A DNA stretch of 21,428 nt from JALZAH01 sp051000755 (GTDB lineage: Bacteria > Actinomycetota > Acidimicrobiia > Acidimicrobiales > Palsa-688): positions 1 to 21,428 of the forward strand of contig JBPCNZ010000088.1 of NCBI GenBank assembly GCA_051000755.1, given 5' to 3'. The translations under genes and the position numbers were made by a program. Numbering within the stretch: the first letter of the stretch is position 1; every line of letters starts with the position of its first letter. The notes below the pieces were generated by a model, which saw only the letters and a program-made list of their open reading frames with translations, made no database searches and was not told the DNA's origin. This document shows, in pieces, positions 6,228 to 12,703 of this stretch.

Positions 6228-6276
6228 CCGGCACCAGCCGGCAGGTGCGTGGGCGGGCACGGGCCGGCGGTGACCC

Positions 6277-7302
6277 CTACAGGCCGCCGACCAGGGACTG
6301 GTCGCTCGCCTCGCCGGAGGCGGACGCAGCTCGACCGGCGCCCATCCGCCCCTCCGCGGTACCGGAGGCCAGCTTCCGCCACAGCTGGGTGTAGCTGCGG
6401 TATTCGAGCTCGGGAGTGATGTAGCCGGCGGCGACCAGCTCACGGTGATAGGTGGGCAGGTTGCGCCACGGCACGCCCATGTCGACGTGATGGGAGAGGT
6501 GCCAGCCAATGTTGTAGGGGACCATGAAGAACCGGGCCACCAGGTGCTGGCGGACGGTGTGGGTGGCGAAGCGGCGGTCACCGCTGCGCGCCATCCCCCC
6601 GTGCTCGGCGATGGCCCGGAGGCGGTTGAAGACCCGCCACTGGGTCATCCACGGCAGGAACCACATGGCCCAGTACAGCCACCAGTGACCGGCGACGATC
6701 GACACCGCGATGAGCACCAGTTGGAACCCGACGATGCGCCAGGCGTGCTTCTTGACCCCGTCGACCCGCAGACCCCGGTACAGCCCCATCAGGTTCTTGT
6801 AACCCGAGATGCCCACGGCGTCGCGCAGCAGCTTGCGCCGCAGCGACCGGTGGCTTACCGGGTAGCCGACGTAGAGGTTCATGTCCGGCTCGTTGGGCCC
6901 GAACTCCTCCTTGTGGTGGGCCATGTGGCCCCGGCGATACAGGTCGGTGATGATGAACGCGGGGTAGCCCACCACCCAGCGCCCGACGATGTCGTTGATC
7001 CTGGTGTTCGAGAACAGGAGGCGGTGGGCGGCTTCGTGGGACAACGCAGCGAACATGGCGTGGGCCCGGCCCATCACCAAGAAGCACAGAAGGTAGGCCC
7101 ACCACCGGTCGATCCACGCAGCCGCCACGATGACGCCGAGGGACTGCAACCAGACGCCGCCGATGGCGACGGCGTTGCGCCGGTTGGGGATCTTGCGCAA
7201 CCCCACCCTGATCTCGGGAATGGCCTTGCCGCTCTGCATCAGCCTCTCGGTGGGAAGGACCTTGGGCGCCGCCTCAGGGGATGGGACCATGGTCGTCGCC
7301 AT
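6277..7302 (-). CDS. Membrane fatty acid desaturase (histidine-box family)
   Basis: This 341-aa integral membrane di-iron enzyme inserts a double bond, or hydroxylates, in fatty acyl chains using O2 and an electron donor. The histidine boxes are complete: HEAAH at 89-93, HMAHH at 126-130 and HLSHH at 268-272, with an extra AEHGG at 232-236. Hydrophobic helices occur at about 48-85 and 188-220. Length is normal for the family. ATG 7302 is preceded by TAACAT six bases upstream and TTGACT 18 bases further, a strong promoter giving a leaderless mRNA; no Shine-Dalgarno is present. It is divergent from the crotonase operon, sharing an 80-base gap. The exact substrate (free, CoA- or lipid-bound acyl chain) cannot be told. 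Confidence 0.85.
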   Translation of the reverse strand: MATTMVPSPEAAPKVLPTERLMQSGKAIPEIRVGLRKIPNRRNAVAIGGVWLQSLGVIVAAAWIDRWWAYLLCFLVMGRAHAMFAALSHEAAHRLLFSNTRINDIVGRWVVGYPAFIITDLYRRGHMAHHKEEFGPNEPDMNLYVGYPVSHRSLRRKLLRDAVGISGYKNLMGLYRGLRVDGVKKHAWRIVGFQLVLIAVSIVAGHWWLYWAMWFLPWMTQWRVFNRLRAIAEHGGMARSGDRRFATHTVRQHLVARFFMVPYNIGWHLSHHVDMGVPWRNLPTYHRELVAAGYITPELEYRSYTQLWRKLASGTAEGRMGAGRAASASGEASDQSLVGGL

Positions 7303-7347
7303 GCCCGTATGTTACAGTCTTATGGCGACGATAGTCAATGATGTAAC
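7303..7347 (-). promoter_or_regulatory. Desaturase promoter with flanking GTTACA inverted repeat
   Basis: On the minus strand TTGACT (7338-7333), an 18-base spacer, and TAACAT (7314-7309) stand six bases before ATG 7302. Inverted half-sites GTTACA (7311-7316) and TGTAAC (7342-7347) flank the promoter, one overlapping the -10 and one just upstream of the -35. They could be operators for a dimeric or looping regulator, but the distance makes chance possible. Confidence 0.6.
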
Positions 7348-7382
7348 GACCCCATGCTGTCCATGACCCGGAGGAGACCGCG

Positions 7383-8261
7383 GTGACCGCCGAAGTCCCG
7401 GCCTTTCGATCGCTGCGTTACTCGGTCGCCGGTCGCAAGGCCTTCATTACCCTCGACCGGCCCGACCGGTTGAACGCCATCGATCGCTTCATGCCCTCCG
7501 AGATCCACGCCGCGGTCGAGGTGGCCAACGATGACCCGGACGTCCACGTGATCGTCCTGGGTGGCGCGGGGCGGTCCTTCTGCGCCGGATACGACCTCAA
7601 GACCTTCGCCGAAGGTGGCGTCGGCACCCAGGACACCGTGTGGGACCCCATCAAGGACTTCCGGGCCATGAAACGGAACACGGACGACTTCATGTCGCTC
7701 TTCCGGTCGCCGAAACCCACCATCTGCAAGGTCCAGGGCCACGCCGTCGCCGGCGGGAGCGACATCGCCCTGTGCTGCGACCTGGTGGTGATGGCCGACG
7801 ATGCCCGGATCGGCTACATGCCCGCCCGGGTGTGGGGATGCCCGACCACGGCCATGTGGGTGTACCGACTGGGAGCCGAACGGGCCAAGCGGATGTTGCT
7901 GACCGGCGACACCATCGACGGCCGCCAGGCCGCCGAATGGGGTCTGGTGCTGGAGGCGGTAGCACCCGAACGTCTCGACACCCGGGTGGAGGAGCTGGCC
8001 GAGCGGATGGCCGGGGTACCCGTCAACCAGCTGATGATGCAGAAGCTGATGATCAACCAGGCCTACGACAACATGGGCCTGAACGGCACTCAGATCCTGG
8101 CCACCCTCTTCGACGGCATCACCCGGCACTCACCCGAGGGGCGCTGGTTCCAGCAGCTGGCCGCAGCCGAGGGTTTCCACGCCGCTGTCGAGTGGCGCGA
8201 CTCGGGACGCTGGATCCCCGAGGGTGGGATCGCCGGCCCCGAGGAAGGATCTCGACCATGA
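7383..8261 (+). CDS. Crotonase-family protein (enoyl-CoA hydratase/isomerase-like), first of a pair
   Basis: This 292-aa protein has the crotonase fold and probably acts on an acyl-CoA. ITLDRPDRLNAIDRFM (about 21-36), the oxyanion-hole segment GAGRSFCAGYDL (about 60-71) and GHAVAGGSDIALCCDLVVMA (about 120-139) are diagnostic. Aligned by eye to rat crotonase, the position of Glu144 is Asp (SDI) and that of Glu164 falls in YMPARVWG, where no glutamate is present. Ordinary hydration is therefore doubtful, and an isomerase, hydrolase or other crotonase reaction is possible. Start GTG 7383 follows GGAGGAG with six bases spacing. Its stop overlaps the next gene as ATGA. The C-terminal half (MMQKLMINQAYDNMGLNGTQ) is typical of actinobacterial EchA paralogues. 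Confidence 0.82.
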   Translation: MTAEVPAFRSLRYSVAGRKAFITLDRPDRLNAIDRFMPSEIHAAVEVANDDPDVHVIVLGGAGRSFCAGYDLKTFAEGGVGTQDTVWDPIKDFRAMKRNTDDFMSLFRSPKPTICKVQGHAVAGGSDIALCCDLVVMADDARIGYMPARVWGCPTTAMWVYRLGAERAKRMLLTGDTIDGRQAAEWGLVLEAVAPERLDTRVEELAERMAGVPVNQLMMQKLMINQAYDNMGLNGTQILATLFDGITRHSPEGRWFQQLAAAEGFHAAVEWRDSGRWIPEGGIAGPEEGSRP

Positions 8262-9070
8262 CCACAGAAGACACGGCCACCGAAGACACGACCACGCCAG
8301 GACAGACCGTCACCGTCGCCGATGAGGGTCGGGTTCGAGTCGTCATCATCGACCGTCCCCACCGGCGCAACGCCGTCGATCGACCCACCGCCGCCGGCCT
8401 CGAGGCGGCCTTCGCCCGCTTCGACACCGATCCGGACGTCGACGTCGCCGTCCTGGCCGGTGCCGGCGGCACCTTCTGCGCCGGCGCCGACCTGAGGGCC
8501 GTGGACGAGGGTCGCGGCAACCGGGTCACCGAGGACGGCCCGGGCCCGATGGGTCCGACCCGGCTGGTGCTGTCCAAACCCGTCATTGCCGCCGTCGAGG
8601 GGTTCGCCGTCGCCGGGGGGCTGGAGTTGGCCCTGTGGTGCGATCTGCGGGTGGCGGCCGAGGACGCCACCTTCGGCGTGTTCTGCCGTCGATGGGGCGT
8701 CCCGCTCATCGATGGGGGCACGATCCGCCTCCCCCGTCTGATCGGTCACAGCCGGGCCCTCGACATGATCCTCACCGGGCGGGCCGTCGCCGGCCCCGAG
8801 GCCCTGACCATGGGCCTGGCCAACCGGGTGGTCCCACCCGGGCAGGCCCTGACCGCGGCCGTCGAGCTGGCGGGACAGATCGCGTCGTTCCCGCCCGGAT
8901 GCATGCGCGCCGACCGCCGGTCCTCCTACGACCAGTGGGGACTCGGCCTCGAAGAGGCCTTGGCTCAGGAGCTGCGCGGGGGCGTCGAGATCATCTTCGG
9001 AGGCGAGACGCGCCAGGGGGCGTCTCGATTCGCGGCCGGTGAGGGCCGCCACGGGGTGTTCCCTCACTGA
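8258..9070 (+). CDS. Crotonase-family protein (enoyl-CoA hydratase-like), second of a pair
   Basis: This 270-aa crotonase-fold protein is translationally coupled to the first one (ATGA overlap), so they may work on the same acyl-CoA or form a hetero-oligomer. Visible motifs are IIDRPHRRNAVDRPTAAG, GAGGTFCAGADL (oxyanion hole) and GFAVAGGLELALWCDLRVAA. The Glu144 equivalent is present (LEL), but the Glu164 region reads FGVFCRRWGVPLIDGG, lacking the second glutamate. That signature is common among actinobacterial EchA paralogues of undefined reaction. A short acidic/threonine N-terminus (2-14) precedes the domain. The 3' end overlaps the convergent TetR gene by 80 bases. Family is certain, substrate unknown. 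Confidence 0.82.
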   Translation: MTTEDTATEDTTTPGQTVTVADEGRVRVVIIDRPHRRNAVDRPTAAGLEAAFARFDTDPDVDVAVLAGAGGTFCAGADLRAVDEGRGNRVTEDGPGPMGPTRLVLSKPVIAAVEGFAVAGGLELALWCDLRVAAEDATFGVFCRRWGVPLIDGGTIRLPRLIGHSRALDMILTGRAVAGPEALTMGLANRVVPPGQALTAAVELAGQIASFPPGCMRADRRSSYDQWGLGLEEALAQELRGGVEIIFGGETRQGASRFAAGEGRHGVFPH

Positions 9071-9728
9071 GGTCGCCCGAGGCTGGGTCGGGGCCCGTCC
9101 CGGTCCGACCGTGAAAGACGGCGGTGATGTGGCGCCGGGCGAAGCGCCGAGCCCGGTCGTCGTCGTCCACCGGGATCGTCGTGTCGGGCGTCAGGACCAT
9201 CGAGAGGGCCACGCGGGCCACGACCTCGGCCACCGGTTCGGCGTCGTAGGGGACCAGGGTGCCGCCGTCCTGCAATCGTTCGATGACCTCGACCAGGAAG
9301 GCACGACCGAGCTCGAGCACCGGAGCGCCACGGACGGTGAGGAGGGGAAGGACCGTCTCGGGTTCGGTGACGAGCAGCCGAGCCAGGAGCTCGTTGCGCC
9401 GGAGGCCACCGAGGAAGGCCACGTACAGCTCGACGATCTGGTCGTCGGCCCCGAGGGTGCGGTCGACCCGGCGGTCCACGTCGGCCAAAAACCGGTGCAC
9501 CTCTCGGAGGCCGACGGCCTCGACCACGTCGGTCTTCTGAGCGAATCGGCGGTACAGGGTGGCGGGGCTGACACCCGATCGCTTGGCGATCTCCCCCATC
9601 GTCGTCCGCCGGATCCCGTAATCCAAGAAGGCGCCGAGCGCTCCATCGAGGACGCGGACCCGGTCGGCGTCCTCGAACGGGCCGGCGCGCACCATGGCCA
9701 GCAGCGACCCGCCAGCGCCGGGGGACAT
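8991..9728 (-). CDS. TetR-family transcriptional regulator
   Basis: This 245-aa TetR-like repressor has an N-terminal DNA-binding domain, DGALGAFLDYGIRRTTMGEI at 28-47 and the helix-turn-helix AKRSGVSPATLYRRFAQKTD at 48-67. The C-terminal ligand domain (75-215) is helical, and a poorly conserved tail follows. Start ATG 9728 overlaps the DUF2236 stop as TGATG; the longer reading to 9971 is rejected because it runs through that gene. It is second in a two-gene operon with the DUF2236 protein, so it probably represses its own promoter through the 27-base inverted repeat at 10641-10667. The last ~27 residues are encoded over the end of the convergent crotonase gene. It lacks any sign of being the mycofactocin regulator MftR. 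The ligand is unknown. Confidence 0.83.
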   Translation of the reverse strand: MSPGAGGSLLAMVRAGPFEDADRVRVLDGALGAFLDYGIRRTTMGEIAKRSGVSPATLYRRFAQKTDVVEAVGLREVHRFLADVDRRVDRTLGADDQIVELYVAFLGGLRRNELLARLLVTEPETVLPLLTVRGAPVLELGRAFLVEVIERLQDGGTLVPYDAEPVAEVVARVALSMVLTPDTTIPVDDDDRARRFARRHITAVFHGRTGTGPDPASGDLSEGTPRGGPHRPRIETPPGASRLRR

Positions 9729-10612
9729 CAGGACCGAGCCTGGCGCTGATAGGCCTGCGCCGCCCGCTGGGCCCGGTAGGCGAGTGGGTACTGCAACGCC
9801 CGATCGGGTATCAGCGGGGTCGCGGTCCTGATGGCGGCGGCCATCTGCTCCAGGCGCCGTTGCTGGCGGTCCGACCAGGCCAGACCGAGCTTGTGGCGCA
9901 GGGCCGGGGGCAGGGTCCCCACGGTGAGGTCGTGAAGCACCGAGCCACCCATGGGCCGCAGGGCGTTCCACACCAGCGGGGGCAGCAGCCTGGAGGGCGG
10001 GGGGACGTCATGGAGCGACAGGGTCCCGAGCAACTCGGCCACGGTCTCGTTGTTGTCCAACCGGTGGGCGATCATGTCGTCCAGGTACGGCCCCAGCCCC
10101 GCCAGATCGGCGGGCATGCGCTCGTTGCGGACGCCCAGGACGAGCCCGGCCTGGCGCCACTCGGCGTAGTACCGGGCCTCGTCCGCCTCGCTCAAGGGCC
10201 GGGCGAAGAACCGGCTGTAGGTCACCACCGTGTCGAAGTTGGACAGGTGGACCCAGGCGTAGGCCTCCGGATCGAGGGCGCGGTACCGCTTGCCGTCGAA
10301 GCCGCTCCCGGTGATGGATGCATGCACCGCCCGCAGGCGCCGGGCCTCGGCCACGGCGTCCGCCCCCCCGAACAGCTGGGTCAACAGTGAGGTCAGCGTC
10401 CGGTCGAGGCGACCCCACGGATCCGACCGGAACGTCGAGAAGTCCCGTACGCCGACGCCGATGATGGGATGGCTGACCTGCAGGAAGAGGGCCCGCCCGC
10501 CCAGGAGCAACGATGCCCGCGACAGGCCCAGCCGCCACGCCAGGGAGTCCGGACCGAGGGGAGCCGCGGCCATGAGCGGTCCGGGGGGCGGAACGTGTTG
10601 GTCGACGGTCAT
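9728..10612 (-). CDS. DUF2236 / MpaB-type oxygenase-family protein
   Basis: This 294-aa protein belongs to the DUF2236 family, which includes the fungal MpaB oxygenase and the haem-dependent latex-clearing protein Lcp; catalysis by this member is unproven. Family motifs are the segment RALFLQVSHPIIGVGVRDFS (about 40-59), DPWGRLDRTL, RRLRAVHASITG, and AYAWVHLSNFDTVV with conserved histidines. ATG 10612 has AAGGA eight bases upstream, so it is conventionally translated; TTG 10618 is less likely. A promoter GTGACA-17-TATAAC starts it, with an inverted repeat covering the -10. It is coupled to the TetR gene downstream and divergent from the mycofactocin glycosyltransferase. Many actinobacteria carry such TetR plus DUF2236 pairs. 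A role in lipid or terpenoid oxidation is only inferred. Confidence 0.8.
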   Translation of the reverse strand: MTVDQHVPPPGPLMAAAPLGPDSLAWRLGLSRASLLLGGRALFLQVSHPIIGVGVRDFSTFRSDPWGRLDRTLTSLLTQLFGGADAVAEARRLRAVHASITGSGFDGKRYRALDPEAYAWVHLSNFDTVVTYSRFFARPLSEADEARYYAEWRQAGLVLGVRNERMPADLAGLGPYLDDMIAHRLDNNETVAELLGTLSLHDVPPPSRLLPPLVWNALRPMGGSVLHDLTVGTLPPALRHKLGLAWSDRQQRRLEQMAAAIRTATPLIPDRALQYPLAYRAQRAAQAYQRQARS

Positions 10613-10640
10613 GGACAAGTCCTTCGAACGGCCGAGAGCC

Positions 10641-10676
10641 TGAGAGAGTTATACAGATACTCTCTCATTGTGTCAC
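10641..10676 (-). promoter_or_regulatory. Promoter and 27-bp inverted-repeat operator of the DUF2236-TetR operon
   Basis: On the minus strand GTGACA (10676-10671), a 17-base spacer and TATAAC (10653-10648) give a good housekeeping promoter. TGAGAGAGT (10641-10649) and ACTCTCTCA (10659-10667) form a perfect nine-base inverted repeat around nine bases, covering the -10 box and part of the spacer. Size and place are typical of a TetR dimer site, so autorepression by the co-operonic TetR is likely. Confidence 0.72.
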
Positions 10677-10713
10677 CGAGGCCGTCAAGGCTCGGCGACT
10701 AGCGTCGGCAGCC

Positions 10714-12255
10714 GTGCCCGCAGTCTCCGACGGTGCCCGGGGCCACGGCGATGCCCGGGGCCACGGCGATGCCCGGGGCCACGGCGATGCCCGGGGCCAC
10801 GGCGATGCCCGGGGCCACGGCGGTGGACCGGGCCCCCCCGCCGACCCGGGCCTACCCGCCGGGTGGGGCGTCTGCCTGGACCGGCGCACCCTCCGCCCCC
10901 GTCGGAAGGTCCTGATCGGCGGTTACCCCCTTCGAGCGCTGCGCCTGACCGAGGGCGGGGCCCGACTGGTCGACACCTGGGCCGCCGGTACCGTCGTGCC
11001 ATCCGGGGCCGGCGCCCGGCGACTGGGCCGCCTGCTCACCGACCGGGGCGTTGCCCAACCTCTCCCCCCTGCGATCGGCGATGACCCCGGTCCGACGGTC
11101 ACCGCCGTCATCCCGGTTCGTGACCGGGCGGACGGCCTGGCCATCACCCTGACGGGCATGGCCGACGACCTGGGGGTGGTGGTGGTCGACGACGGTTCCG
11201 GCGATGGTGCCGGGGTGGGCGCCGTCACCGACCTCCACCGGGGGCCGACCACCGTCGTGCGTCATCGACGGCCGAGAGGACCGGGAGCGGCCCGCAACAC
11301 CGGCTGGAGAGAGGCGGCCACCGACGTAGTGGCCTTCGTGGACGCCGACGTCGAGCTCCCCCCCTTGTGGCTGGCCCGGTTGCTGCCCCACTTCTCCGAC
11401 CCGACCGTCGCGGCCGTCGCCCCCCGCGTCACCGCCGTTCCGGGTGCGGGCAGCCCCGCCTGGCTCAACGCCTACGAGGCGGCCCGGTCCCCGCTCGACC
11501 TGGGCCCCCACCCGGCGCCGGTCCGGCCCCGCAGCCAGGTGCCGTACGTGCCCACCACGGCCTTGCTCGTCCGCCGCTGCGCCCTCGTCGAGCTGGGCGG
11601 CTTCGACGAGTCGTTGCGTACCGGCGAGGACGTCGATCTCATCTGGCGGCTGGCGGCGGCCGGTTGGCGGGTCCGCTATGAGCCGGCCGTCACCGTCGGG
11701 CACCCGACCCGCGACCGGCTGGGGCCCTGGGTCGCCCAGAGGGTCGGCTACGGCCGGTCCGCGGCCCCGCTGCATGCTCGCCACGGCTCGGCGGTCGCCC
11801 CCCTGATCATCTCCCCGGAGAGCGCAGCGGCGGCCCTTGCCGGCCTCTTCGGTCATCCCGTCATCGCGGTGGCGGTCAGCGCCTCCGCCGTGACCATGTC
11901 GGCGGCCCGTCTCGACCGGGGCCTGCCTCGTGCCGCCCTGACCCGCCTGGCCGCGGAGGGCCAGGGACGGGCGATGGGCTCGATGGCCGAGACCGCTCGC
12001 CGGGTGTGGTGGCCCCTCGCGGCCGCCACGGCCATCACCTGCCGGCGGAGTCGACCGGCGCTGACGGCGGCGTTCACCCTCCCCCCCCTGGTGGCCTGGG
12101 TCCGGGACCGACCGGCCCTCGGCCCTCTGCGCTGGAGCCTTCTCTCCGTGCTCGACGACCTCGCCTACGGCGCCGGCGTGTGGGCGGGCGTGGCCCGCAC
12201 CGGCCGGGTCGGTGCCCTGGTCCCGGTCCTCAGGGCCCGCCTCAGGCCAGGCTGA
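10714..12255 (+). CDS. mftF: Mycofactocin glycosyltransferase MftF-like, with N-terminal hexapeptide repeats
   Basis: This 513-aa GT2-family protein resembles MftF, which adds glucose units to pre-mycofactocin, a peptide-derived redox cofactor. After a repeat-rich N-terminus, WGVCLDRRTLRPRRKVLIGG (51-70) matches the MftF N-terminal module. The GT-A domain (about 127-335) shows VTAVIPVRDR, VVVVDDGS (156-163), RGPGAARNTGW, the DAD metal motif at 210-212 and GEDVDLIWRL at 304-313. Hydrophobic helices follow (about 355-400 and 430-500). Residues 8-37 are five copies of ARGHGD (last ARGHGG). No in-frame ATG, GTG or TTG exists between the repeats and the conserved domain, so the start must be GTG 10714; TAGCGT lies eight bases upstream. 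No mftA-E gene occurs in the window. It overlaps the convergent MarR gene by 14 bases. Confidence 0.8.
   Translation: MPAVSDGARGHGDARGHGDARGHGDARGHGDARGHGGGPGPPADPGLPAGWGVCLDRRTLRPRRKVLIGGYPLRALRLTEGGARLVDTWAAGTVVPSGAGARRLGRLLTDRGVAQPLPPAIGDDPGPTVTAVIPVRDRADGLAITLTGMADDLGVVVVDDGSGDGAGVGAVTDLHRGPTTVVRHRRPRGPGAARNTGWREAATDVVAFVDADVELPPLWLARLLPHFSDPTVAAVAPRVTAVPGAGSPAWLNAYEAARSPLDLGPHPAPVRPRSQVPYVPTTALLVRRCALVELGGFDESLRTGEDVDLIWRLAAAGWRVRYEPAVTVGHPTRDRLGPWVAQRVGYGRSAAPLHARHGSAVAPLIISPESAAAALAGLFGHPVIAVAVSASAVTMSAARLDRGLPRAALTRLAAEGQGRAMGSMAETARRVWWPLAAATAITCRRSRPALTAAFTLPPLVAWVRDRPALGPLRWSLLSVLDDLAYGAGVWAGVARTGRVGALVPVLRARLRPG
10735..10824 (+). repeat. Five tandem copies of an 18-bp repeat in the mftF 5' end
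   Basis: GCCCGGGGCCACGGCGAT is repeated at 10735, 10753, 10771 and 10789 without change, and a fifth copy at 10807 differs by one base. The unit is a multiple of three, so copy-number change alters the protein by six residues (Ala-Arg-Gly-His-Gly-Asp) without a frameshift. Identity among copies suggests recent expansion by slippage. Confidence 0.93.
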
Positions 12256-12661
12256 ACAGGCTCGCCAATCCGTCCTCGCGGAGGCGGCGCAACTCCTCGA
12301 GGTGGACCGCGGCCAACCCGGCCAACGTCCCCTCCCCGACAGACGTCATGGCCAGACGCTGGCGCCTGCCGTCGTTGGGATCGGGTTGGCGGCGGATGAG
12401 TCCGGCGGCCACCGCCCGATCCACCAGCTCGACAGCCGAATGGTGACGCAACTTGAGGGCATCGGCGATGTCGCCGACGGTGGGCGCCGTTCCCGCGTCG
12501 GCACCGCGGATCATCACCATCAGCTGATATTGGCCCGGCGTGATCCCCGCCGCCCGAGCTGCCTCCTCCGAGAACCGCAGGAACGAGCGCAGGGCCCGAC
12601 GGAACTGGGCCAGCGTCCGGTACTCAGCATCGGTGACCCGTGGCCCGCTGGATGACTCCAT
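12242..12661 (-). CDS. MarR-family transcriptional regulator
   Basis: This 139-aa winged-helix protein is a typical MarR regulator. Helical dimer segments flank the DNA-binding part, with ITPGQYQLMVMIRG (about 40-53), TVGDIADALKLRHHSAVELV (about 61-80) and the wing QPDPNDGRRQRLAMTS (about 90-105). The usual DxR pattern of the wing appears as D-G-R. ATG 12661 is chosen over ATG 12700 because TATCGT lies six bases before it, giving a leaderless transcript, and because the family domain starts soon after; neither start has a Shine-Dalgarno. A perfect 12-bp palindrome abuts that -10 box, implying autoregulation. It lies 42 bases behind the acyl-ACP desaturase gene on the same strand and may also control it. 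The ligand is unknown. Confidence 0.82.
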   Translation of the reverse strand: MESSSGPRVTDAEYRTLAQFRRALRSFLRFSEEAARAAGITPGQYQLMVMIRGADAGTAPTVGDIADALKLRHHSAVELVDRAVAAGLIRRQPDPNDGRRQRLAMTSVGEGTLAGLAAVHLEELRRLREDGLASLFSLA

Positions 12662-12667
12662 CGGCCC

Positions 12668-12687
12668 ACGATATGCCCCTCGAGGGG
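12668..12687 (-). promoter_or_regulatory. MarR promoter with adjoining palindrome
   Basis: TATCGT (12673-12668, minus strand) stands six bases before ATG 12661. CCCCTCGAGGGG (12676-12687) is a perfect 12-bp palindrome starting two bases upstream of it, inside the would-be -10/-35 spacer. A bound regulator there would block transcription; the MarR protein itself is the natural candidate. Confidence 0.55.
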
Positions 12688-12703
12688 AGGCGGCCGCCAT
12701 GGT

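Noticed and set aside
6228..6276. Rho-independent terminator between the convergent membrane protein and desaturase genes
   Set aside because: Short GC-rich inverted repeats occur, but there is no clean stem followed by a T-run on either strand.
6445..7341. 298-codon plus-strand reading frame opposite the desaturase
   Set aside because: It mirrors a well-conserved gene with all three histidine boxes and its product is His/Pro/Val-rich without any recognisable domain.
8090..9067. 325-codon minus-strand reading frame opposite the crotonases
   Set aside because: Antisense shadow of high-GC codon bias; both crotonases on the other strand have clear family motifs.
8991..9728. Identification of the TetR protein as the mycofactocin regulator MftR
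   Set aside because: It is near an MftF-like gene, but it is coupled to a DUF2236 gene and transcribed away from mftF, with no mftA-E in view.
9729..9971. Longer start for the TetR gene
   Set aside because: The extension runs through the DUF2236 coding end and lacks TetR-like sequence; TGATG coupling at 9728 is far better.
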